Of a stretch of DNA of 64,000 bases, positions 51,101-58,212 are shown one piece after another. The first letter of the stretch is position 1; the number at the start of each line of letters is the position of its first letter. Below the pieces are notes generated by a model. It did not search any database and was not told the DNA's origin. It was given only the letters and a program-made list of their open reading frames with translations. This stretch comes from Acarospora socialis. Lineage: Eukaryota; Ascomycota; Lecanoromycetes; Acarosporales; Acarosporaceae. The translations under genes were made by a program, and so were the position numbers. The stretch spans positions 62,001-126,000 of the forward strand of contig JAMYGW020000016.1 of NCBI GenBank assembly GCA_025617375.2. The letters run 5' to 3'.

Positions 51101-53381
51101 CACCACCTGCTATAGTTCCTGAGTGATAAGTAAAAGATGTCACTTAATCTCGCTATATGCTGGAAACTCCTGTATGAGTAGTCCACCCGTATTTTTTACT
51201 GCTACGCTAGGAAAAATCTACTTATTGCAGTACACTCTGCCAGGACAATCAGCAGGAAACTAAAGAATATAATTGCATTTAAGCCATTATAGTTTTATTA
51301 GGATCCTCAGAGACTACACGCGAGACATATTGAATTATTTTTAATGTGAAGAGATAGTCCAAACATTCTAGTGATACAATGAATGTATATAAATATGTTA
51401 TTTATATTTTATTTTTGATCTTTTACCTTTTTATGCCATATTAAGATCTATACCTAACAAGCTACTTGGAGTTATTGCAATGTTTGCAGCAATTTTAATT
51501 TTATTAATTATGCCCTTTACAGATTTAAGTAGAAGCAGAGGTATACAGTTTAGACCATTAAGTAAAATAGCTTTTTTTGTTTTTTTAGCAAATTTTTTAA
51601 TCTTGATGCAACTTGGAGCTAAACACGTTGAATCACCATTCATTGAATTAGGCCAAATTTCTACCGTAATCTATTTTGCATATTTCTTAATAATTATACC
51701 TTTAATTACTCTTTTAGAAAACAGTTTAATTGAATTAAGTAAAAGAGGAGAAATAACTAGATTTAGCCTTAGCCAAAATTCTATTACTAAAGCTGCAGCT
51801 TTTTCATTGGCAAATTCACCATTACAAAGTAAAGCGTTATATATATCAGGAGTTTTATGTTTAACTTTCTATTTTGATAATTGGTGTAATATTAACATGA
51901 ATATATTTTATTCAATTCCAAATATATCCTGAAATGATTTAATATCAAATTATACAAATGGTATAACTCCTTGGTTTAATGGTAGTTTTACTAGTATAAA
52001 CATACCTAGTGTTCACTTCAATGATTTTAGAATAGTAGATATTGGTAGAATCTATAATTCACTTCATAATAGCACTAGTATATCTAATAATAGCTTACCT
52101 TATTATGGTTTTCATAGAGGATGTGTTTTATTGTCACATAATCCTTCTATTTTTAATCTAATTTTTATTTTAAGTAATAAATCATATATTTTTGTGCTAT
52201 TAGTTCCTTTGTTGTGATTAATCAATAGTATTTGCTACTTTTTATTTGCCAATTTATCAAGATTATTATCATGTATTATTAAATTACCTCATTTGGTTAT
52301 TGATAAAACTAAAACAATTTCTAGTAGTTTGGCTTCATCAATTACTAAATTACCTAATTTTGTTATTGATAAAACTAAAACAATTTCTAGTAGTTTGGCT
52401 TCATCAATTACTAAATTACCTAATTTTGTTCTTAATATTACAAAAGAATCTTTAGGTATATTTAGTAATATGATGGATTCGTCTATATCCAAATTACCTG
52501 AATTTCTTCTTAATATACCTAAAACTATTTCTCCTGAGTTTAGGAACATTAGAGTTTACATGCTTACTGGAACCTCTAATCTTATTCCAGGTCCAGGTCC
52601 AATAATTCAAGCATTGCACAATCGACTACGTATATTTCTAGCTAACTTCTTAAGGTTTTGTCAAAACATAAGAGCTGGAATTAATGAAGTAGAATTATTT
52701 ATAACTAATTTGACTGCACAGCATGTTATTGTGAATATTGCAAATGGTGATTTTAATTTTCAATTCCCTAGTATTTCAATTTTAGCTGGAAATCTAAATG
52801 CTATTCCTCAATGAACTCAAGACAGAATTAACAGTATTGTTGAAAACTCACAAACTTTGGCTGCAAGAATACAGGGTTTGTTTGCTGATGCTATACGTAC
52901 ATTGGCTGCTATGATTGTAATTATTACAATGATTGAACAACTTGATCCTAATTTCGTTATGTCAACCATTTCTTTTGAAAACAGACTTCTTGATTTAATT
53001 GATAACAGTTATCGCTTGTATATTAGGGAGGATTATTATAATATATTACGTGAAACTATAGCTGAGCTTACATCTCTTTCATCACCTCGTGATTTTACTA
53101 ATTTATATGACGAACTTAGTCTTACTCATGCTCATGATTGATTTTGCAGGAATGTAAATCATAGATTTGATCATTTGGGTGAGCCAAGTCTCTGTGGTAA
53201 TAACATTGGAAGAACTGGCGGACACCAGTGACATCAATCTATTAACGAACAAAGTCTTAGGCATGATCATCCTTGTTGTTTTTGTACTGATGGATTTACA
53301 GAGTCGGATGTTCGAATTTTTTGTTCAGTCTGTAGATGCATTTTACATAAATTTTGTTTTGATTATTTGCGTTTAAACTAA
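36172..53381 (+). CDS. cob: Apocytochrome b, nine exons, with a 546-aa C-terminal extension
   Basis: Cytochrome b of complex III (quinol oxidation, two haems b). Exons: 36172-36330, 39935-40022, 42599-42729, 43934-43948, 45243-45278, 47530-47590, 49713-49728, 50811-51127, 51418-53381; joined they make one frame of 928 codons. Conserved parts: [90 protein letters not shown] and [17 protein letters not shown]. Normal Cob would end at [13 protein letters not shown], about residue 383; the frame instead continues to TAA 53379. Exons 4 and 7 are only 15 and 16 nt. Splice sites follow group I (U before, G at the end) or group II (GTGCG, AC) rules. No other complete cob is in the window, so this should be the working gene. 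Confidence 0.95.
36331..38607 (+). CDS. Group II intron-encoded reverse transcriptase/maturase of cob intron 1
   Basis: Open (UGA=Trp) and in frame with cob exon 1, so probably made as a Cob-exon-1 fusion and then processed. About 758 codons from the splice site. RT blocks: [20 protein letters not shown] (about 268-287), [52 protein letters not shown] and [10 protein letters not shown] (catalytic YADD at about 481). The X/maturase region includes [16 protein letters not shown]-terminal HNH endonuclease: [10 protein letters not shown] and CRRCHMLKH with all metal ligands. Intact, so the intron may still be mobile and self-maturing. Confidence 0.92.
38648..38686 (+). ncRNA. Group II domain V of cob intron 1
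   Basis: GAGCCGTAT pairs with GTACGGTTC around GGGAAAC and TATCAC, the conserved catalytic hairpin with AGC and GNRA-like loop. Confidence 0.88.
38737..39891 (+). CDS. Accessory membrane ORF, 384 aa, alternative exon of cob
   Basis: Opens directly after the proximal 3' splice site, in phase with cob exon 1, and ends at TAA 39889-39891. No start codon is needed if spliced: the product would be Cob residues 1-53 (with the first Cob helix) plus this domain, 437 residues. Without splicing the first ATG is at 38896. It begins with a very basic stretch ([13 protein letters not shown]), then a strong helix ([20 protein letters not shown]), an extramembrane loop with Cys ([13 protein letters not shown]) and four to five more hydrophobic segments ([49 protein letters not shown]-like; [19 protein letters not shown]). 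No known family. UGA encodes Trp at 38827, 39196 and 39490. Full length in an intron position suggests selection. Confidence 0.8.
40023..42406 (+). CDS. Group II intron-encoded reverse transcriptase/maturase of cob intron 2
   Basis: In frame with exon 2, open to TAA 42404-42406 (about 794 codons, UGA=Trp). RT blocks: [88 protein letters not shown] (YADD at about 480). Maturase helix [20 protein letters not shown] end [17 protein letters not shown] and [12 protein letters not shown] seven-glycine-like G run (40843-40859) replaces the usual GGxRPL spacing ([13 protein letters not shown]), a possible slippage site. Otherwise intact. Confidence 0.92.
40023..42598 (+). mobile_element. cob intron 2, group II
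   Basis: Starts GTGCGCCGTGAG; domain V at about 42530-42567 (GCAAGCCGTATGAAGGGAAA, CTTTCACGTACGGTTTTG); ends CCCCTAC before CAAATACAGCTTC, completing a Ser codon with the last base of exon 2. Related to but distinct from intron 1. Confidence 0.9.
42730..43933 (+). mobile_element. cob intron 3, group I
   Basis: Between MMA (42729) and TAFLG (43934). Core at 43627-43795: GGCAACACTGGTGAAAACGG, AGACCGTCGGTTT, CGCTACAGACTGGGTCACTG and AATGTACAGTCGAAAG. Introns 4 and 5 have the same core type, so three sister introns follow each other within about 50 exon bases. Confidence 0.88.
42775..43500 (+). pseudogene. LAGLIDADG endonuclease in cob intron 3, decayed
   Basis: Pieces: [40 protein letters not shown] then [45 protein letters not shown] and FPNQWTISIWKESM. 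Both motifs (MLGDWWAD for [16 protein letters not shown]) are visible, but stops and shifts intervene. Confidence 0.85.
43949..44880 (+). pseudogene. GIY-YIG endonuclease in cob intron 4, decayed
   Basis: Starts [20 protein letters not shown] in frame with the exon; later [14 protein letters not shown]-like GIY-YIG core (44220-44265, with the second motif altered), [40 protein letters not shown] then [12 protein letters not shown], and [20 protein letters not shown] at the DNA-binding end. The open section 44341-44607 is one piece. Several breaks. Confidence 0.85.
43949..45242 (+). mobile_element. cob intron 4, group I
   Basis: Between TAFLG and YVLPYGQ. Core at 44975-45165: GGCAATGTTAGTGAAAACGA, GATCGTCGGTTAT, CGACAGACTGGGTCACTAAT and GCACAGTCGGAACC. 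The ORF is in frame with exon 4 ([13 protein letters not shown]). Confidence 0.88.
45310..45920 (-). pseudogene. Foreign-looking minus-strand ORF pieces in cob intron 5
   Basis: On the minus strand, 45660-45900 reads [20 protein letters not shown] then [20 protein letters not shown] and [15 protein letters not shown]; after a shift, 45316-45600 reads [20 protein letters not shown] then [15 protein letters not shown] and [17 protein letters not shown]. Base composition (around 43-45% GC) and codons such as CTG, GTG, ACC are unlike the surrounding mtDNA. Origin unknown; nuclear or plasmid DNA are candidates. Confidence 0.5.
45917..46189 (+). pseudogene. Foreign-looking plus-strand ORF end in cob intron 5
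   Basis: An open frame to TAG 46187-46189 reads [20 protein letters not shown] then [40 protein letters not shown] and [14 protein letters not shown], a well-ordered soluble domain with GC-richer codons. It has no start of its own after the upstream stop at 45914. It abuts the minus-strand pieces tail to tail, so the insert was probably rearranged. Confidence 0.5.
46736..47361 (+). pseudogene. Accessory ORF in cob intron 5, one helix and acidic end
   Basis: ATG 46736; helix [20 protein letters not shown], then basic [15 protein letters not shown] and an acidic region ([15 protein letters not shown]). At 47084 the frame meets a shift: the other frame continues [20 protein letters not shown] then [15 protein letters not shown], and a third gives [20 protein letters not shown] then FEGLSESE and [13 protein letters not shown]. 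The plan (helix, basic, acidic coiled) recalls the other accessory ORFs. Probably decaying. Confidence 0.6.
47591..49329 (+). pseudogene. LAGLIDADG endonuclease of cob intron 6, split by another
   Basis: In frame with exon 6: the first half reads [20 protein letters not shown] then [20 protein letters not shown] and [17 protein letters not shown] (to 48175; one shift near 47995). The second half resumes at about 49045 with [18 protein letters not shown] and, after a shift, [20 protein letters not shown] then [16 protein letters not shown] to 49329. Nearly 870 bases of foreign sequence separate WIVGF from GSFFVKK, which are adjacent in relatives. Confidence 0.85.
48176..49040 (+). pseudogene. 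Second LAGLIDADG endonuclease gene nested in the first
   Basis: Reads [40 protein letters not shown] then [58 protein letters not shown] and [20 protein letters not shown]. Motifs LLSDGHL and IMGDGSA are intact, but shifts occur near 48280, 48540 and 48650. No separate group I core is seen around it, so it looks like a gene insertion rather than a nested intron. Confidence 0.8.
49729..50684 (+). CDS. LAGLIDADG endonuclease/maturase of cob intron 7
   Basis: In frame with exon 7 and open to TAA about 50682 with UGA=Trp. It begins [20 protein letters not shown] then [20 protein letters not shown], followed by motif 1 [19 protein letters not shown] and motif 2 [17 protein letters not shown]. Catalytic acidic residues (EGD and EAE) are present; [20 protein letters not shown] is the usual C-terminal part. 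About 317 codons, normal for this cob family. The only homing gene in the window with no visible break, so the intron may be mobile and may need this maturase. Confidence 0.92.
49729..50810 (+). mobile_element. cob intron 7, group I
   Basis: Between the 16-nt exon 7 (IWGGF) and [12 protein letters not shown]. 3' core AAGAGATCATGAGATAGTCC at 50710. Carries an intact-looking LAGLIDADG gene. Confidence 0.88.
51128..51417 (+). mobile_element. cob intron 8, group I, no ORF
   Basis: 290 bases splitting the Tyr codon of PEWY. Core: AAACTCCTGTATGAG, CAATCAGCAGGAAAC, TCAGAGACTACACGCGAGAC and GAAGAGATAGTCCAAACATT. Ends in G. An inverted copy with its 5' exon lies at 5640-6006. Confidence 0.9.
51745..53381 (+). 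other. Cob C-terminal extension domain map
   Basis: In-frame continuation after [13 protein letters not shown]. Order: Ser/Asn-rich segment; a hydrophobic helix pair ([20 protein letters not shown], about codons 540-560); two exact 22-codon repeats ([20 protein letters not shown]; units start at 52297 and 52363, 66 bases apart) and two diverged ones ([32 protein letters not shown]); a helical domain (52560-53140); and a C-terminal finger [24 protein letters not shown] with spacing C-x2-C-x11-C-x2-C-x4-H-x2-C. Such C4HC spacing is found in the first part of PHD/RING-type zinc fingers. Whether it is cleaved from Cob is unknown. Confidence 0.82.
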
Positions 53382-53459
53382 TAAGTTTAAAGTGCTATAT
53401 TAAATACAAAGTTTATGTATTAAGTAGATCCTTTAACAGTTTAGAATTATGTTTAAAAA
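53382..53459. other. Short spacer after cob
   Basis: AT-rich; nothing recognisable before the atp6 fragment. Confidence 0.4.
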
Positions 53460-53494
53460 GTCTCCCTATACGTTATTTATTTTTATTTTTAGGT

Positions 53495-53616
53495 TTATTG
53501 CCATTAGCCTTTATTATAGCTTTTCTGGCTTAGAATTAGGAATTGCTTTCATTCAAGCACAGGTTTTTGTAGTTTTATCTCATTCTTATATTAAAGATGC
53601 TTTAGAACTACATTAA
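53495..53616 (+). pseudogene. atp6: atp6 3' fragment
   Basis: ATP synthase subunit a C-terminus: GLLPLAFIIAF then, after a one-base shift, SGLELGIAFIQAQVFVVLSH and SYIKDALELH before TAA. Everything upstream in atp6 is missing. It lies between the cob stop and a cob-tail paralogue. A hairpin of ATTATCATTAAAGCTTTC / GAAAGCTTTAATGA type follows (53618-53670). Confidence 0.93.
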
Positions 53617-53672
53617 TTATCATTAAAGCTTTCTTTTTTATTACATGGATATTGAAAGCTTTAATGAGGTAA
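53617..53672. terminator. Hairpin behind the atp6 fragment
   Basis: CATTAAAGCTTTC (53630-53642) and GAAAGCTTTAATG (53654-53666) can pair perfectly over 13 bases. A plausible RNA 3'-end structure, carried with the atp6 copy. Confidence 0.55.
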
Positions 53673-53819
53673 TAATAAGTAACGGTGATAGCGATAAAAG
53701 GTATTCTATGTAGTTATTATTACTGGTTATTGGGGATTTCTAGGGATAATAATTTACATAGAGCTATTGTCCTAAGATATTTATAAAAATAATCTGATTA
53801 AACTCAAATTATATTTAAT

Positions 53820-55494
53820 GAATATTTTAGGCCAAATCTCCACCGTAATCTATTTTGCATATTTCTTAATAATTATACCTTTAATTACTCTTTTAGAAAA
53901 CAGTCTAATTAAGTAAAAGAGGAGAAATAACTAGATTTAGACGAAGTTCTATTACTAAAACTGCAGCTTTTTATGGGGAAATACACCATTACAAAGTAAG
54001 GTTCTATTTGGACTAGGAATTTTATCATATAGTATTTTTTTAGATGGGAATTGTACTTTGGATCTAAATCTAAGTAATTATATCCCAGATTTTAATTACT
54101 TGAATATTCAAGATTTTAGTCACTTGGATAGTTTAAGAGGATTTTTGTCTGCTAACTTTATTAATAATTTTAGTAGTTTAGCGGATAGTTTTACTAGTAA
54201 TTTTACTAATGGTAATTTTACTAGTAATTTTACTAATGGTAATTTTACTAGTATGCCTCGTATTAATTCTTTTGGGTTTAAAATTATTGATGTTAGTAGA
54301 ATATATGAGCTACTCCATAATACTAATAATAGTAGCAGTAGTTCAGTGAACTACGAAATACATAGGGGATATTCTATCTTACCTCTTACACCTTCTGTTA
54401 TATATATAAAATTTATTTTTGGGCACGGACCTTATACTTTTTTTAATACCCGTGTTAGCATTAATTTCAGAAATAGTCTCATCTTTATTTAGAAGTACAT
54501 CAAATTTATTTTTATTCATTATTAATTCACCTAAATTTGTTCTTAATGTAACTAAAAAAGCATTTGATAAATTTAGTAATAGGATCGTATCATCAATAAG
54601 TAAAAACCGGAATTTATTTTAAATATACCTAAAACAATTTCTAGTGGTTTGGCTTCATCAATTACTAAATTACCTAATTTTGCTCTTAATATTACAAAAC
54701 AAACTTTAGGTATATTTAGTAATATGATGGATTCGTCTATAACCAAATTACCGGAATTTCTTCTTGATATACCTAAAACCATTTCTCCTGAGTATAGGAA
54801 CATGATGGTTTACATGTCTCGAGTTACTATAGTCAATTCTACGCCAAGAAGATTTGGATTAAGTCGAAATTATCCAAATTTACTTGTACGACTCTTACAA
54901 TTAAGAAGAACACTAGAAGCTTTAATTAATAGTGATGTCTCTATGGTTACGTCATTAAATAGATTGATCGGCGATTTGGTAAGACATGGTGTAACGGTCA
55001 GGTTATTACCTGGAGATGTTGATCTTTATCACCCAACCCTTTCTGGGACTATTTTACCATATGCCCGTTCCAGACTTATGCAAATAAGGGGTAATTTTGT
55101 AAATCTTGTTAGAACATTGACTATGATAATTAGAATAAGTAACCCACTTCGACAAATTTACCCTAGAGTTACTCTTCAAATATCTCGTTCTTTACGTCCA
55201 GTTTTTAATTCAATTGGGACTAATTTTTTATACTACAGTGGATTGGATACTAACGTAGTGCGACATTATTTTTTAAGTAATCCTCCGGTTGTTCCGTCTA
55301 ATGTTGGTCAGAATGCTTCTAATAGTAATCCTCCGGTTGTTCCGTCTAATGTTGGTCAGAATGCTTCTAATAGTAATCCTCCGGTTGTTCCGTCTAATGA
55401 TGGTCAGAATGCTTCTAATGGTAATCCATCTTCTAACAAAAGGCCTTATGATCAAAGTGGTGAGGATCAAAGTAAAAAAAGACAAGCTAGATAA
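53820..55494 (+). pseudogene. Diverged second copy of cob exon 9 and its tail, chimeric
   Basis: Begins with cob exon 9 sequence ([20 protein letters not shown] at 53826-53890), shifted after LLENSL. Then a paralogous tail: FGFKIIDVSRIYELLHNTNN corresponds to [20 protein letters not shown] in cob, and [40 protein letters not shown] to the cob repeats. Three open stretches (54058-54492, 54419-54622, 54649-55494) are offset. The last, about 281 codons, has a helical domain like that of the cob tail, three 16-codon repeats (NPPVVPSNVGQNASNS) and a basic end KRPYDQSGEDQSKKRQAR in place of the zinc finger. It contains an SNFTNGNFT repeat (54190-54250). Confidence 0.8.
55281..55424 (+). repeat. 48-bp tandem repeats
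   Basis: Three in-frame units of AATCCTCCGGTTGTTCCGTC then TAATGTTGGTCAGAATGCTT, 48 bases each, with two single-base differences in the third. Confidence 0.95.
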
Positions 55495-55785
55495 TTTCAC
55501 AGTAAGTCTTTATTAACTACCTAAATTACTTTATATATTAAAAAAGGCCTTTTTTAATTATGTTATGACGATATTTATTTTTGCAAACTCTTGGGTAGGA
55601 ATATTAGAATTTAATTTCTAAGTTTTAAATTACAATCTTTGCATTGTGTTTTAAAGTTAACAATTTATATTCTTTATATTAACCATCTAAGTTTTAAAGC
55701 AGAAAATAGGTTTTTATTAAAAATCATATAATATAATGTATTATAATAATAAATTAAATTTTTCTCCTTTTGTACGAAAAAAAAA
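55495..55785. other. AT-rich intergenic
   Basis: Nothing recognisable. AAGTTTTAAA..TGCATTGTGTTTTAAAGTTA..CAATTTA (55620-55670) recurs at 56262-56310, so part of this spacer is duplicated. Confidence 0.5.
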
Positions 55786-55858
55786 GCTTGGATAGTTTAA
55801 TTGGTTAGAATATTCATTCTAAGAATTATTTATGAGAATTCGAGTTTCTCTCCTGGCT
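55786..55858 (+). tRNA. tRNA relative of the third trnM, anticodon loop changed to UCU
   Basis: Acceptor GCTTGGA/TCCTGGC and the T-arm GAGAATTCGAGTTTCTC match 25356-25428, but the anticodon arm is TATTC/GAATT with loop ATTCTAA, reading TCT (Arg). Acceptor pairing is imperfect. Either a recoded tRNA or a pseudogene. Confidence 0.5.
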
Positions 55859-56380
55859 AATAGTTATTGTTTTTTTTGTTAATCTCTTGGGCATATTAAT
55901 GATGGACATTTTACTCTTAATAATAAGTGGATATTTACGAATAAAAAAAAAATAAAAAAAAGAATGTAGAATGTTATTATGCCTAAACTAATTTTTTGTA
56001 TAATACAAGAGTAAAGTAATGATTTAGAAAATTATTTTTTGTAAGATTGACTTTAACCTAGAACAAACTTTTATAAACCTGTTGTATAATTAACTTATAC
56101 CCTTAGCATTAGCACATGGTATAATCATACGGTACTTTTAACGGTATTACTTTGTATATATTTAAAAATGCCTTTTTTTAATTAAATTTTCACATAATGA
56201 TGGTTTTTCTTTTTTGTACATTAAACTCTTATATAGGTATACAATAGTTTAATCTTATTTCTAAGTTTTAAAGTTTTTACATTGTGTTTTACAGTTGACA
56301 ATTTAGATTCTTTATAGTATATTATGTTATTAACTGTCTAAGTTTAAAGAATTTTTAAAAGTAAAAAATTATTTTTTGGT
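55859..56380. other. Decayed duplicate of the rns leader
   Basis: TTTTTTGTATAATACAAGAG (55991) and GTAAGATTGACTTTAACCTA then GAACAAACTTTTATAAA (56040-56078) repeat the leader in front of rns (56466-56565) in worn form. Confidence 0.55.
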
Positions 56381-56580
56381 CTTTGTATATTATAATAGTA
56401 ATATGATGAACTAGATTTACCTAATCATAATTTGAATTATAATAAATTAACTTTATGAAAAATAGTTTGTTGTATAGAGTAGTAATGTGATTAAATAAAT
56501 TTAGATTTACTCAATCATAATTTGCAAGATTGATTTTAGTTCATTACAAACTTTTATAAAAGTTAGAGGTTAATTAATGA
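56381..56580 (+). promoter_or_regulatory. rns leader with two promoter-like motifs
   Basis: TTTGTATATTATAATAGTAA (56382) and TTTGTTGTATAGAGTAGTAA (56465) precede rns by about 200 and 120 bases. Same family as the rnl motif. Confidence 0.55.
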
Positions 56581-56587
56581 ATAAAAT

Positions 56588-56794
56588 AAAAAAAATTATG
56601 AGTTTGATAATGGCTCTTAATGAACGCTGTCCAAATGCTTGACACATGCTAATCGAACGTCATCTTTTGCATAGCTTAAGATGAAGTGGTGTACAGGTGA
56701 GGAAATGATAATATTGCTTTCTTAAAGTAAGGGAGAAAGATCCCTTATAAAAGTTATTATAACTAGAAAAAGAAGAAAATTCGCTTTAAGATGC
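56588..56794 (+). pseudogene. rns: Small subunit rRNA, 5' fragment only
   Basis: GAGTTTGATAATGGCTCTTA, ATGAACGCTG, GCTTGACACATGCTAATCGA, AAGTGGTGTACAGGTGAG and AGTAAGGGAGAAAGATCCC are the start of mitochondrial 16S-like rRNA. After about 200 bases homology ends and a LAGLIDADG relic follows. The rest of rns is not in the window after this point. Confidence 0.9.
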
Positions 56795-56984
56795 TAATAT
56801 ATTTTTAGGGTAAATAGTATAAAAAGTGAAATGCATCTATCTTTGGTTTCTTGAGGTCACAATTTGCCATCTATTGTAGGAGTAAAACTTACATATACAG
56901 AATTAAAGATTATAAAATTACCTTTTCATCTAAAAAGTATATAACCATTCAATAGCAACAATTCAACAATAATACTTTTTAGCG

Positions 56985-57300
56985 CAAGCGCAAAAAAAGG
57001 GCGATTGGGTTTAACTCAATCTTTAAATCATTTGGGTTATATATACTATGTATTTAAATATTTATCTTATTATTGTTCTTTTTTTAGAAAAGATCTAGCT
57101 GTGAAACATTAACATATAGTTTGGGTATTATGACTAGATATATACGTTGTATAACAGAGTTGTATAATTTATTTTATTTACATAAAAAGATTAAATCTTT
57201 TAGATATAATTAACTTACACACATAGGATTAGCAGATTGGATCATCTGACTGTGCAATTATATTACTTTGTTCTTATGCACGGATTATTTTTGAATAAAA
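56985..57300 (+). pseudogene. LAGLIDADG endonuclease relic behind rns
   Basis: KGRLGLTQSLNHLGYIYYVF then KYLSYYCSFF (56995-57090), and later DWIIWLCNYITLFLCTDYF-like sequence (57233-57292) corresponding to HWIMGDG..LILCTD of the family. A heavily decayed single-ORF endonuclease; a sister relic lies at 62405-62930. Confidence 0.7.
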
Positions 57301-57576
57301 GAAGTTTTTATTAATGAATCTGCTTATTATTAGTCTAATATAAATTTTAATTTAGGTTTTTATAAATTCAATTTTCTTAGAATCTTTATAAAAATCTATG
57401 TAAAGTCTATACAATTGTAGAGCCACATATAGAAATGAAAAGGTTTTTTTCTCTAAAATATAATTTTTATATATTTTTATTACTTTTTGGTTTTTTGTTA
57501 TTCCAAAACACTTTTTTTTAGCATTTTGTTTTATTAGCAAGTTTACTTGCACTAAAATTATAAAAATATAAACCCT
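57301..57576. other. AT-rich intergenic
   Basis: No supportable gene; the minus-strand frame here is low complexity. Confidence 0.4.
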
Positions 57577-57642
57577 TATTAATGGTAGACTATTATACTT
57601 CTAATATCTAGATACTAGTTTTTATAAAATCTTGAATGAGAA
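57577..57642 (+). pseudogene. trnR(UCU) relic
   Basis: TTATTAATGGTAGACTATTA then TACTTCTAATATCTAGATAC and CTTGAATGAGAATCT follow 2225-2290 with losses in the D-arm, T-arm and acceptor. Confidence 0.8.
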
Positions 57643-57698
57643 TCTAAAGTAATATTTCACAAAACATCTTAAAATAAGTAAATTTTCTATTCTTAACA

Positions 57699-57977
57699 AT
57701 GGTCAAATTAATTCCTTTTTTATTTCATAAAGTAACTACAATGTTTTTACATACTTTATTATTAATAAAAAAAATATATTTTAATTTGGATACTTTTTAT
57801 TTGGATTCTTTTACTAATGAGATCAAAAATATTGATTTCAAATTTGGTGTTACTTATTTTGTTTACTTGTTTTGTAAAGGAAGTGGAAGCGGGGTGATTA
57901 ATGACAATTACAAATTAGCTTCTGTAATCCCTTTTACTTTATCTAGTGATAGGGTTAAAAATAATTTTATAGTTTAA
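57699..57977 (+). CDS. Orphan ORF, 92 aa
   Basis: ATG 57699 to TAA 57975-57977. One or two hydrophobic segments (TMFLHTLLLIKKIYFNL; FGVTYFVYLFCKGSGSGVIN). No known family. It precedes the Gly-rich membrane ORF by about 240 bases and could be a relic of a related gene. Weak evidence for expression. Confidence 0.35.
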   Translation: MVKLIPFLFHKVTTMFLHTLLLIKKIYFNLDTFYLDSFTNEIKNIDFKFGVTYFVYLFCKGSGSGVINDNYKLASVIPFTLSSDRVKNNFIV

Positions 57978-58212
57978 TAAAGAAAATATTTGAACATATA
58001 GCTTTCCTCGAGCATAGTAATAGATCTTATTATATTTGTTTTTCTTGTTATTAATTATATAGTTTAATATGGGATCTATTGTGATATCTAGATATTTAAT
58101 CTCTAGTATTGTGTTTTTTATTCTTTTTTTAATATTATAATTAGTTGCTTTTTATTAAATGATTTTACCATTTACTTTATATTTACTTTTCTTCTTGTTT
58201 ATTTTTATTTAG
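57978..58212. other. Spacer with a partial CTAGTATTGTG motif
   Basis: AT-rich; contains the motif at 58084-58116, about 100 bases before the next ORF. Confidence 0.45.

Noticed and set aside
52246-52549. Other-frame and minus-strand ORFs over the cob tail repeats
   Set aside because: They arise from the 66-base periodicity in all frames; the cob frame alone is continuous with upstream exons.
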